A program made the translations under genes and the position numbers. The notes below the pieces were generated by a model, which did no database searches, was not told where the DNA came from, and saw only the letters and a list, made by a program, of their open reading frames with translations. Shown here one piece after another: positions 1-5,110 of a stretch of 10,080 nucleotides of DNA; position 1 is the first letter of the stretch, and every line of letters begins with the position of its first letter. Origin of the DNA: Spirochaetota bacterium (GTDB lineage: Bacteria; Spirochaetota; B62-G9; DRHN01); the NCBI GenBank assembly GCA_023136305.1, contig JAGLSF010000052.1, positions 1 through 10,080 of the forward strand. The letters are read 5' to 3'.

Positions 1-139
1 TGGTTTCAGATATATTATCAGGTGGTCCTACAAGCGTGGCACCTACTGACCTTAACATAAGTCCACTGAGTACACTTAAAACTGCTACAATCAAAAACGC
101 TGTGCCTAAAAGTCTTGGAGTAAATTTATCTGAATCCAT
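1..139 (-). CDS. Partial membrane protein, DUF4386-like (N-terminal 46 residues)
   Basis: Only the first 46 codons are present; the gene continues past the left edge. The ATG (CAT on the plus strand at 137-139) is preceded by a strong ribosome binding site, the complement of ttcctcctttt at 146-156. The protein starts MDSDKFTPRLLGTAFLIVAV. It has a short polar head, then a hydrophobic segment at about residues 9-30 (LLGTAFLIVAVLSVLSGLML), then LRSVGATLVGPPDNISET. A short polar start, a first transmembrane helix and a loop with a D-N-I-S-like motif resemble multi-pass DUF4386 proteins, whose function is unknown. The family call is a memory-based resemblance on a short fragment. Codon use is more AT-rich than in the flagellar genes. 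It is transcribed away from the rest of the window and is probably unrelated to it. Confidence 0.55.
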   Translation of the reverse strand, partial: MDSDKFTPRLLGTAFLIVAVLSVLSGLMLRSVGATLVGPPDNISET

Positions 140-332
140 TTTTTCTTCCTCCTTTTTTTTCTCATGTATGATGACTTCATATCTGAATTAGTTACCATAA
201 AGTATTGAATTATCTTATTCATTAAAAACACATTCTATCAACTCTTTCTCCGTGCCATTTACAAAGAATGGGGGGAAGATTTTATCAGGTACAGAATCGT
301 ACCGAGATCTTTAGATGAGGAGGAAGCAAAAA

Positions 333-599
333 ATGGCAGGAGGGATCAGAACCTACACGGCAAGCAGGTACATTAGTGTGGCGAATTTCAACAAGCTTAC
401 AGCAGAGGAGAAGGAGGAATTAAAAAAGGAGTTAGTCGAAAGATGTAAAGAACAGTTGGAACAGAGTAAAAATCCCATCGACAGAAAGGTGACAAGAGAA
501 GAAAGTGTAAACCTGATGCTGAAGGTCGAAGTGAGGTTAAGACCTGCAATAAGAAAAGAAAACGTTGATCTGAGGAAACTGAAAATCGGAGTACAGTAG
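333..599 (+). CDS. Hypothetical 88-residue charged protein
   Basis: I do not recognise this protein. It begins MAGGIRTYTASRYISVANF. A lysine/glutamate-rich, probably helical stretch follows (about residues 24-45), and it ends with a basic segment (LRKLKIGVQ). There is no signal peptide or membrane segment, so it is probably cytosolic. The ATG at 333 is preferred over the in-frame ATG at 315 because GAGGAGG at 317-323 lies 9 nt upstream and overlaps the earlier start. Just upstream is a nested dyad: AAGAT (276-280) with ATCTT (307-311), enclosing GGTAC (288-292) with GTACC (299-303). It could be an operator or a leader hairpin. A strong terminator follows at 620, so the gene looks monocistronic. 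The stretch 140-332 between it and the divergent gene is AT-rich, and I see no convincing promoter there. Confidence 0.72.
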   Translation: MAGGIRTYTASRYISVANFNKLTAEEKEELKKELVERCKEQLEQSKNPIDRKVTREESVNLMLKVEVRLRPAIRKENVDLRKLKIGVQ

Positions 600-619
600 G
601 GAAGGTTTCTTTATATTAT

Positions 620-650
620 GCCCCAGCTAATATCTGCTGGGGTATTTTTA
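620..650 (+). terminator. Rho-independent terminator of the 88-residue protein gene
   Basis: CCCCAGC (621-627) pairs perfectly with GCTGGGG (636-642) around an 8-nt loop and is followed by a T-rich tail (tattttta). It lies 20 nt after the stop codon at 599. Confidence 0.88.
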
Positions 651-755
651 TACCCATTTGAAACGAAACCGTGCGGTCCCCTTCAAGTTAGGGAATAATT
701 AAGAATATCGGAGTAAAGGCATAACGTTGAGAAAATTTAATTTTTCACCGAAAGG

Positions 756-784
756 GGGACAGATCATTAATTTAACTTTATAAT
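756..784 (+). promoter_or_regulatory. Candidate sigma70-type promoter for the PCC-domain gene
   Basis: A perfect TATAAT lies at 779-784, with GGGACA (4 of 6 to TTGACA) at 756-761, giving a 17-nt spacer. Transcription would start near 791, about 68 nt before the gene. The -35 overlaps one arm of an imperfect inverted repeat: GTCCCCTT at 676-683 against AAGGGGGAC at 752-760, with one extra G. I see nothing else in 651-755. Confidence 0.5.
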
Positions 785-858
785 AGGAATCTCATACAGG
801 AACACAAGGAAATACTGAATGAGCTGATAGGCGGGTGAGATTGGAGAGGACGGTAACT

Positions 859-1305
859 ATGCAGTACAGTGAGGCGAAGCAGGGCAGGGTGTTTATCATC
901 AAACTTGACGGGGGTGAGAAAATCCCTGATGTCCTGGAGGAGTTTGCGCGAAATCAGGGCATTGAGAGGGCGTACTGTTTTCTCGTGGGTGGTATCGGTG
1001 ACGGGAGCAGAATCATCGTGGGGCCTGAGAGGGAGATGCGCAAGGGCAGACCGGTACCCATCGAATATGAACTTGAAGGGGTACACGAGGTTCTTGGGAC
1101 AGGCACCCTGTTTCCGGATGAGGAGGGGAATCCGGTACTTCACATGCATGTCGCGGCCGGCAGAAAGGGAAAAACCTCCGCAGGTTGCTCGAGGGCAGGC
1201 ATCGAGGTGTGGAATATCGGCGAAGTGGTATTCATTGAACTGCTCGATACAAGAGGCAAAAGGGTCTTCGAGGAATCGTCGGGGTTCAAGAAACTGGAGA
1301 TGTAG
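859..1305 (+). CDS. PCC/DUF296-domain protein
   Basis: This 148-residue protein is a single PCC (plants-and-prokaryotes-conserved, DUF296) domain. Visible family marks are the start KQGRVFIIKLDGGEKIPDVL, then GIERAYCFLVGGIGDG, the metal-site-like LHMHVAAG (His95 and His97), then GCSRAGIEVWNIGEVVFIEL. The domain forms a beta-rich trimer. In plants it is fused to AT-hook DNA-binding motifs; the role of the stand-alone bacterial form is poorly known, and no DNA-binding motif is present here. The ATG at 859 is chosen because GGAGAGGA at 843-850 is well placed; an in-frame GTG at 835 is possible but has no good ribosome binding site. No terminator is seen after it; the flagellin sigma28 promoter starts 6 nt beyond its stop. 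A functional link to the flagellar genes is not indicated. Confidence 0.88.
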   Translation: MQYSEAKQGRVFIIKLDGGEKIPDVLEEFARNQGIERAYCFLVGGIGDGSRIIVGPEREMRKGRPVPIEYELEGVHEVLGTGTLFPDEEGNPVLHMHVAAGRKGKTSAGCSRAGIEVWNIGEVVFIELLDTRGKRVFEESSGFKKLEM

Positions 1306-1310
1306 AACAC

Positions 1311-1338
1311 TAAAGTTTTAAGCGGAATACTCCGATAG
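1311..1338 (+). promoter_or_regulatory. Sigma28 (FliA) promoter for flagellin 1
   Basis: TAAAGTTT at 1311-1318 matches the sigma28 -35 consensus 8 of 8. TCCGATAG at 1331-1338 matches GCCGATAA 6 of 8. The spacer is 12 nt instead of the usual 11. Transcription should begin near 1345, giving a 5' leader of about 250 nt for flagellin 1. Confidence 0.8.
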
Positions 1339-1432
1339 TACATAATGAGGAAACTCCGATTTGTAATGTGCGGTGCCGTCCCCCCTTTGGCGAAGGAACG
1401 GCCCCACATGGGTGGTCGGGAACGCTCCTCGT

Positions 1433-1452
1433 CAAAAACATGGATGTTTTTG
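1433..1452 (+). promoter_or_regulatory. CsrA-type hairpin in the flagellin 1 leader
   Basis: CAAAAAC (1433-1439) pairs perfectly with GTTTTTG (1446-1452). The hexaloop is ATGGAT, closed by a C-G pair. This fits the CsrA/RsmA recognition element (A-N-G-G-A-N hexaloop on a C-G pair), and ACATGGATGT also matches most of the CsrA selection consensus. CsrA is not encoded in this window, so the assignment rests on motif and context. Confidence 0.6.
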
Positions 1453-1464
1453 GCATTAATGCGC

Positions 1465-1486
1465 AAGGAGGTGATGCCCGCCTTTT
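1465..1486 (+). terminator. Terminator-like hairpin (possible attenuator) inside the flagellin 1 leader
   Basis: AAGGaGG (1465-1471) pairs with CCgCCTT (1478-1484) with one A-G mismatch and a 6-nt loop, followed by TTTTACTTATTT. Its 5' arm contains a C-A-N-G-G-A-N-G match (1464-1471). It could attenuate transcription from the sigma28 promoter, or end transcripts read through from the PCC gene. Confidence 0.4.
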
Positions 1487-1555
1487 ACTTATTTAACTTA
1501 TCGAGCACTTTGCAAATTAGTTTAGTAGAAATTTAACACCAAGCTCATTACACAC

Positions 1556-1589
1556 AGGCACGGACGCCTTCAACGTGAGTTCAAGGAGG
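1556..1589 (+). promoter_or_regulatory. CsrA-type hairpin plus ribosome binding site motif, flagellin 1
   Basis: AGGC (1556-1559) pairs with GCCT (1566-1569) around the hexaloop ACGGAC, an A-N-G-G-A-N loop on a C-G pair. A further C-A-N-G-G-A-N-G match, CAAGGAGG at 1582-1589, is the ribosome binding site itself, 5 nt before the ATG. A competing hairpin is also possible. In it CCTT (1567-1570) and AAC (1572-1574) pair with GTT (1579-1581) and AAGG (1583-1586) under a GTGA tetraloop, which would hide part of the ribosome binding site. The two hairpins share 1567-1569 and cannot coexist. Confidence 0.6.
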
Positions 1590-1594
1590 AAGAT

Positions 1595-2455
1595 ATGATT
1601 ATCAATCACAACATGAGCGCGATTTTCGCCAACCGCGTCCTCAAGTTCAACGGCTGGAATATCAACAAAGACATCGAGAAACTCTCTTCAGGACTGCGGA
1701 TCAATCGTGCCGGTGACGACGCATCGGGTCTGGCCGTTTCAGAAAAGATGCGGTCTCAGATCAGGGGTATGCGACGGGCTGCCCGAAATGCGGAAGACGG
1801 TATCTCCTTCATTCAGACAACCGAGGGGTATCTCCAGGAGATACAGGACATTCTTCAGCGTATTCGGGAACTTGCAGTGCAGTCCTCGAACGGAATCTAT
1901 ACTGATGAGGACCGGATGCAGATGCAGGTTGAGATCTCTCAGCTTGTCGATGAGGTGGACCGGGTCGCATCTCATGCTCAGTTCAACGGCATGAATATGC
2001 TGACCGGCCGTTTCGCCCGTCCTACGGGCGAGAACACGCCTACAGCTTCCATGTGGTTTCACATCGGAGCCAATATGGATCAGCGAGAGAAGGCCTATAT
2101 TGGAACCATGACCTCAGCCGGCCTGAAGCTGAAAAAGATCACAACCGGTTCGATTATCACGGTGTCGAGCCCTGAAAAGTCGAACAGAGTGATCGGCACG
2201 GTTGACCAGGCACTGACTCAAGTATCGCGGCAGCGAGCCGACCTTGGCGCATATCAGACACGTCTCGAGTTTACCACCAAGGGCCTGATGTCCGGGTATG
2301 AAAATATGCAGGCAGCTGAGTCGAGAATACGTGACACTGATATTGCAGAGCAAATGGTCGAATTCACGAAGAACCAAATTCTTGTGCAGTCTGCGACTGC
2401 TATGCTCGCCCAGGCGAATTTGCAGCCGCAGAGCGTACTGCAGTTGTTTCGTTAA
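1595..2455 (+). CDS. flaB: Flagellin 1 (FlaB-type core filament protein)
   Basis: This 286-residue spirochaetal flagellin is a subunit of the periplasmic flagellar filament core, exported by the flagellar type III apparatus without a cleaved signal peptide. The N-terminal D0/D1 helices show MIINHNMSAIFANRVLKF, then LSSGLRINRAGDDASGLAVS and ISFIQTTEGYLQEIQDIL. The central region carries HAQFNG.NMLTG and the SMWFHIGANMDQRE block I associate with spirochaete FlaB. The C-terminal helices show VSRQRADLGAYQTRLE, RIRDTDIAEQMVEFTKNQIL and a hydrophobic end, QSVLQLFR. There is no bulky surface domain. The ATG at 1595 follows AAGGAGG (1583-1589). Expression is probably driven by the sigma28 promoter at 1311-1338, with possible CsrA control of translation. 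Which FlaB paralogue (1, 2 or 3) it matches cannot be decided here. Confidence 0.96.
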   Translation: MIINHNMSAIFANRVLKFNGWNINKDIEKLSSGLRINRAGDDASGLAVSEKMRSQIRGMRRAARNAEDGISFIQTTEGYLQEIQDILQRIRELAVQSSNGIYTDEDRMQMQVEISQLVDEVDRVASHAQFNGMNMLTGRFARPTGENTPTASMWFHIGANMDQREKAYIGTMTSAGLKLKKITTGSIITVSSPEKSNRVIGTVDQALTQVSRQRADLGAYQTRLEFTTKGLMSGYENMQAAESRIRDTDIAEQMVEFTKNQILVQSATAMLAQANLQPQSVLQLFR

Positions 2456-2479
2456 TCCCCTTAGTGATGGGGATGTTTT
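2455..2479 (+). terminator. Terminator after flagellin 1
   Basis: ATCCCC (2455-2460) pairs with GGGGAT (2469-2474) around an 8-nt loop and is followed by gtttta. The hairpin starts on the last base of the stop codon. The stem is short, so leakage into flagellin 2 is possible. Confidence 0.6.
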
Positions 2480-2481
2480 AT

Positions 2482-2509
2482 AGCAGTGTCGATGCTGATC
2501 GACTCTGCT
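2482..2509 (+). other. Strong 28-nt dyad after flagellin 1
   Basis: AGCAG (2482-2486) and GTCGAT (2488-2493) pair with ATCGAC (2498-2503) and CTGCT (2505-2509). Eleven base pairs are interrupted by one T-T mismatch, with a 4-nt loop. No T tract follows, so it is not a simple terminator. It may be an RNA hairpin that protects the 3' end or a protein-binding dyad. Confidence 0.6.
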
Positions 2510-3088
2510 GTCATGCGTAATAAGCACGAGTTTCATCGATCTTTGAAATAGCTGACTACGACCGTGATGAATGACAACGATGCTAGTGTGTGATTGAGAT
2601 TAACAAAGCCCATCCTTGATTGTGGTTGTACCAGTAACTGATTGTGCGCCCCGTAAGGAAGTGAATTCCTGGGGGAGGGGTGATCCCTCCATACTTTCGT
2701 AGTGTGTCCTCCGGACTCCAGAGAGTATTCGCCCCTGCCGGGAAATGAAGGATCTTAAAAGGATGTCCCCTGTCCATGCCGTTACCTCGAGGTACACGGC
2801 GACGCGTCAGATCCCTCCGGGATGTTTCTTTTCTGAACCGATTTCTTTACTTTGGGGCATGGCTAACAAGATGTGCACGTCCTATCCCACGGGGATTTTG
2901 GACTGAGCGGTTCGGTCCTCATCCGACGGGGCATATTTTCAGTTGCTAGTGGCAGCCGTGGAAGTGTGCGCCCTCCAATTCTAGAGAGGAGGGACGCACC
3001 CCAAGGGGACGAAGCGAAAGCGCGCGCCGAAGTAATCTCCACTCCCGGTTATGCAGTGCGACTGCGGGGAGAAAACCCCGTTTCAAAC
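2510..3088 (+). other. Hairpin-rich gap before flagellin 2; no gene seen
   Basis: I find no plausible gene: reading frames here lack ribosome binding sites and recognisable protein. The region is dense in local inverted repeats. These are GGAGGG/CCCTCC (2674-2690), ATACTTTC/GAGAGTAT (2691-2728, one G-T pair), GCCGTTACC with GGTA-c-ACGGC (2778-2800), ATCCC/GGGAT followed by a T-rich run (2811-2831), ATCCC/GGGAT (2884-2896) and GGACTGA/TCGGTCC (2900-2918). Further along come GTGCGCCCTCC with GGAGGG-a-CGCAC (2966-2999), and finally CTCCC/GGGAG enclosing GCAGT/ACTGC (3042-3071), which competes with GGGG/CCCC (3066-3079). I see no clear sigma28 or sigma70 promoter. It is probably a long regulatory leader, or it contains a small non-coding RNA. 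Confidence 0.5.
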
Positions 3089-3123
3089 CTCATGCAGGGA
3101 GGCATGAGAACCATCAAGGAGGG
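3089..3123 (+). promoter_or_regulatory. CsrA-type hairpin plus ribosome binding site motif, flagellin 2
   Basis: CTCATGC (3089-3095) pairs perfectly with GCATGAG (3102-3108). The hexaloop AGGGAG fits A-N-G-G-A-N on a C-G closing pair. A second C-A-N-G-G-A-N-G match, CAAGGAGG (3115-3122), overlaps the ribosome binding site 7 nt before the ATG. The hairpin-plus-ribosome-site pair resembles the two CsrA sites in the Bacillus subtilis hag leader. Confidence 0.65.
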
Positions 3124-3130
3124 TAACTGC

Positions 3131-3988
3131 ATGATCATCAACCACAACATGAGCGCCATCTACGCGAACAGGGTTCTGAAGTTTCAGAACCTGGCCGTAG
3201 ACAAGGACATCGCCAAGCTCTCATCGGGAGAACGGATCGTTCGAGCCGGTGATGATGCATCCGGGCTTGCGGTTTCCGAGAAGATGAGATCCCAGATCAG
3301 GGGATTGAGACAGGCCGCACGTAACATTGAAAATGCGACCTCCTTTATCCAGACCACTGAAGGGTATCTCCAGGAAACCCATGATATCCTGCACCGGATT
3401 CGGGAGCTGGCGGTTCAGGCGGCCAATGGTATCTACTCGGACGCCGACCGCATGCAGATTCAGGTTGAAGTCTCACAGCTCGTCGATGAGGTTGACAGGA
3501 TCGCATCCCATGCCCAGTTCAATGGGTACAACATGCTTACCGGTGCATTCGCCAATCCTGCCTATGGCGGGACTCCCACGACATCGATGTGGTTCCAGGT
3601 TGGCGCCAACATGGACCAGCGTGAACGGGCCTACATCGGTACCATGACGGCCACAGCCCTCGGGCTGAGGTCGGGGACGAGAACCATAACTATTTCCACG
3701 CCGGACGGGTCAAACAATGCCATCGGCGTTGTGGATGAGGCAATGAAGATGGTTTCGCGACAGCGGGCCGATCTCGGCGCCTATCAGAACCGTTTCGAAA
3801 TGGCGATAAAGGGAGTTCTCGTTGGCGCAGAAAACATCCAGGCTGCGGAATCAGTGATCCGTGACACCGATATGGCCGAGCAAATGGTGGAGTTCGTGAA
3901 AAACTCGATACTGGTTCAGTCGGCAATGGCTATGCTCGCCCAGGCGAATCTCAAGCCTCAGGCGGTAATGCAGCTGCTGTCGATCTAA
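3131..3988 (+). CDS. flaB: Flagellin 2 (FlaB-type core filament protein)
   Basis: This 285-residue flagellin is close to flagellin 1 along its length, so the pair looks like a gene duplication. It has MIINHNMSAIYANRVLKF, LSSGERIVRAGDDASGLAVS, SFIQTTEGYLQETHDIL, HAQFNGYNMLTG, then TTSMWFQVGANMDQRERAY. The C-terminal half has VSRQRADLGAYQNRFE, then VIRDTDMAEQMVEFVKNSIL and the hydrophobic end QAVMQLLSI. The role is the same: filament core subunit in the periplasm. The start at 3131 is fixed by AAGGAGGG (3116-3123) and by alignment with the other flagellins. The open frame runs upstream to 2873, but that part has no flagellin similarity and lies in the structured leader. Translation may be controlled by CsrA through the hairpin just upstream. 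No obvious terminator directly follows. Confidence 0.96.
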   Translation: MIINHNMSAIYANRVLKFQNLAVDKDIAKLSSGERIVRAGDDASGLAVSEKMRSQIRGLRQAARNIENATSFIQTTEGYLQETHDILHRIRELAVQAANGIYSDADRMQIQVEVSQLVDEVDRIASHAQFNGYNMLTGAFANPAYGGTPTTSMWFQVGANMDQRERAYIGTMTATALGLRSGTRTITISTPDGSNNAIGVVDEAMKMVSRQRADLGAYQNRFEMAIKGVLVGAENIQAAESVIRDTDMAEQMVEFVKNSILVQSAMAMLAQANLKPQAVMQLLSI

Positions 3989-4110
3989 CCGTACGGGTGG
4001 TTGTATGGGACGCCTATTCCAGAGTCATTTACACCGTCGTAGAGATCATACAAGGGTGAGAAGAACCTGTTTCTGTGCGTCCAGTGATGGCCGCACCGTG
4101 GAGGGGATGT

Positions 4111-4142
4111 AAGAATCGAGGTGATCGGTATTGGCGATTCTT
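4111..4142. repeat. Inverted repeat abutting the flagellin 3 promoter
   Basis: AAGAATCG (4111-4118) and CGATTCTT (4135-4142) form a perfect 8-bp inverted repeat with a 16-nt loop, ending 3 nt before the sigma28 -35 element. It may terminate flagellin 2 transcripts (TTTAATAA follows) or serve as a binding dyad. The rest of the 3989-4110 gap shows nothing clear. Confidence 0.45.
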
Positions 4143-4145
4143 TAA

Positions 4146-4172
4146 TAACCCTTCGACACGGTTTGCAGATAA
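4146..4172 (+). promoter_or_regulatory. Sigma28 (FliA) promoter for flagellin 3
   Basis: TAACCCTT (4146-4153; 5 of 8 to TAAAGTTT), a spacer of exactly 11 nt, and GCAGATAA (4165-4172; 7 of 8 to GCCGATAA). Transcription would start near 4179, giving a short leader of about 37 nt before the ATG at 4216. Confidence 0.65.
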
Positions 4173-4215
4173 CGGATGATTCGGCCACTGAATCTCTATG
4201 GAGGGAGGAGATAGT

Positions 4216-5028
4216 ATGATCATTAACCACAATGTATCCGCCGATTTCGCGAACCGGGCTCTCGCACAAACCGGGAGACAGATGGAGAAGTCGATTGAAA
4301 AACTTGCAACCGGTTTGCGGATCAACAGAGCTGGTGATGATGCCTCCGGGCTGGCAGTTTCTGAGACATTAAGATCTCAGATACGGGGATTGAGACAGGC
4401 GCAGCGGAACGTCTTCGACAGTATCTCCTTCATTCAGACAGCAGAAGGCTCTCTGCAGGAGGTGCATTCGATCCTCCACCGATTGCGCGAGCTGGCTATA
4501 CAGTCGGCAAACGCTGTCTATTCGGAGCAGGACAGGAGCCTCCTCCAGATCGAAGTGTCGCAGCTGATAGAGGAAATCGACCGGATAGCTGAAACAACGG
4601 AGTTCAACCGGTTCAAGATCCTGGACGGTTCGAACCAGGATTTCCAGTTTCAGGTCGGGGCCAATCCAGGCCAGAACATTACAGTGGTCATGAAAACCAT
4701 GACCACTGAGGCCATTGGTGTACCCGGACTGACCATGGAAACGGTGAGCTCTGCAAATGATGCTCTCCGGCGAGTTGATGAAGCTGTGGATACTGTTTCT
4801 CGGCAGCGCGCTAATTTTGGTGCTGTCCAGAATCGTCTGGAGCATGTGGTGTCCTCCCTTGCTGTTGCAGAGGAGAACCTGCAGGCTGCTGAATCTAGAA
4901 TACGGGATACCAATATGGCAACGGAGATTGTTAACTTCATGCGCCTTAGGATCCTCCAGGATTCAAGTGTTGCTATGCTCATGCAGGCAAATCTCAGACC
5001 AGAATCTGTGATGAGGTTGCTGGATTAG
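4216..5028 (+). CDS. flaB: Flagellin 3 (divergent FlaB-type filament protein)
   Basis: This 270-residue flagellin is clearly related to the other two at both ends. It has MIINHNVSADFANRALAQ, LATGLRINRAGDDASGLAVS and SFIQTAEGSLQEVHSIL, and at the C-terminus VSRQRANFGAVQNRLE and SRIRDTNMATEIVNFMRLRI. The centre differs. The SMWF..GANMDQRE block is replaced by a shorter DGSNQDFQFQVGANPGQNIT, and FNRFKIL replaces FNG.NML. It is therefore probably a specialised or minor filament subunit. The ATG at 4216 is chosen over an in-frame ATG at 4198 because GGAGGGAGGAG (4200-4210) lies just upstream and because the other flagellins start at MIINHN. It has its own sigma28 promoter and a strong hairpin after it. 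No hexaloop CsrA hairpin is seen in its short leader. Confidence 0.94.
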   Translation: MIINHNVSADFANRALAQTGRQMEKSIEKLATGLRINRAGDDASGLAVSETLRSQIRGLRQAQRNVFDSISFIQTAEGSLQEVHSILHRLRELAIQSANAVYSEQDRSLLQIEVSQLIEEIDRIAETTEFNRFKILDGSNQDFQFQVGANPGQNITVVMKTMTTEAIGVPGLTMETVSSANDALRRVDEAVDTVSRQRANFGAVQNRLEHVVSSLAVAEENLQAAESRIRDTNMATEIVNFMRLRILQDSSVAMLMQANLRPESVMRLLD

Positions 5029-5047
5029 GCAGAAATACCGATCGCAA

Positions 5048-5082
5048 GTCTGCGGTCGGTCAAACCGGCCGCAGACGATTTT
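5048..5082 (+). terminator. Strong terminator after flagellin 3
   Basis: A 13-bp stem pairs 5048-5060 (GTCTGCGGTCGGT) with 5064-5076 (ACCGGCCGCAGAC), with one G-T pair and a 3-nt loop, followed by gatttt. It separates the highly expressed flagellin from flaG. With only four T residues it may be a partial terminator that lets some transcripts continue into flaG-fliD. Confidence 0.8.
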
Positions 5083-5110
5083 ACATATCATGATCATGGA
5101 GGCACACTCT

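Larger units (their letters stand above)
1345..1594 (+). promoter_or_regulatory. Long structured 5' leader of flagellin 1
   Basis: This is the stretch between the sigma28 promoter and flagellin 1. In order it holds: GCCGT (1375-1379) pairing with ACGGC (1398-1402) around an inner CCTT/AAGG hairpin; a perfect hairpin at 1433-1452; the palindrome GCATTAATGC (1453-1462); a terminator-like hairpin at 1465-1486; an AT-rich spacer; then two overlapping hairpins just before the start codon. Four matches to C-A-N-G-G-A-N-G lie at 1439-1446, 1464-1471, 1559-1566 and 1582-1589. The length and folding suggest post-transcriptional control. Confidence 0.65.

Noticed and set aside
1501..1513. A sigma54-like site (GAGCACTTTGCA) in the flagellin 1 leader
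   Set aside because: The required GG at the correct distance from GC is missing.
1345..1536. A 63-codon open frame whose ATG falls at the predicted sigma28 start, as if leaderless
   Set aside because: It has no ribosome binding site and no protein-like composition, and it runs through the RNA hairpins of the flagellin leader. The overlap with the predicted start is more likely chance.
2756..2785. A possible sigma28 promoter (TAAAAGGA and GCCGTTAC) before flagellin 2
   Set aside because: The spacer is 14 nt instead of 11, both elements are imperfect, and GCCGT is explained as the arm of a hairpin.
2583..2797. Two overlapping minus-strand frames in the flagellin 1-2 gap
   Set aside because: They have no ribosome binding site or family resemblance, and the region is better explained by hairpins.
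2641..2831. A known riboswitch or housekeeping RNA (c-di-GMP, RNase P, tmRNA, SRP) in the flagellin 1-2 gap
   Set aside because: None of the conserved cores I know for these RNAs is present.
2873..3130. An 86-residue N-terminal extension of flagellin 2
   Set aside because: The frame is open but has no ribosome binding site or flagellin similarity, and it lies in the structured leader. The MIINHN start at 3131 has a strong ribosome binding site.
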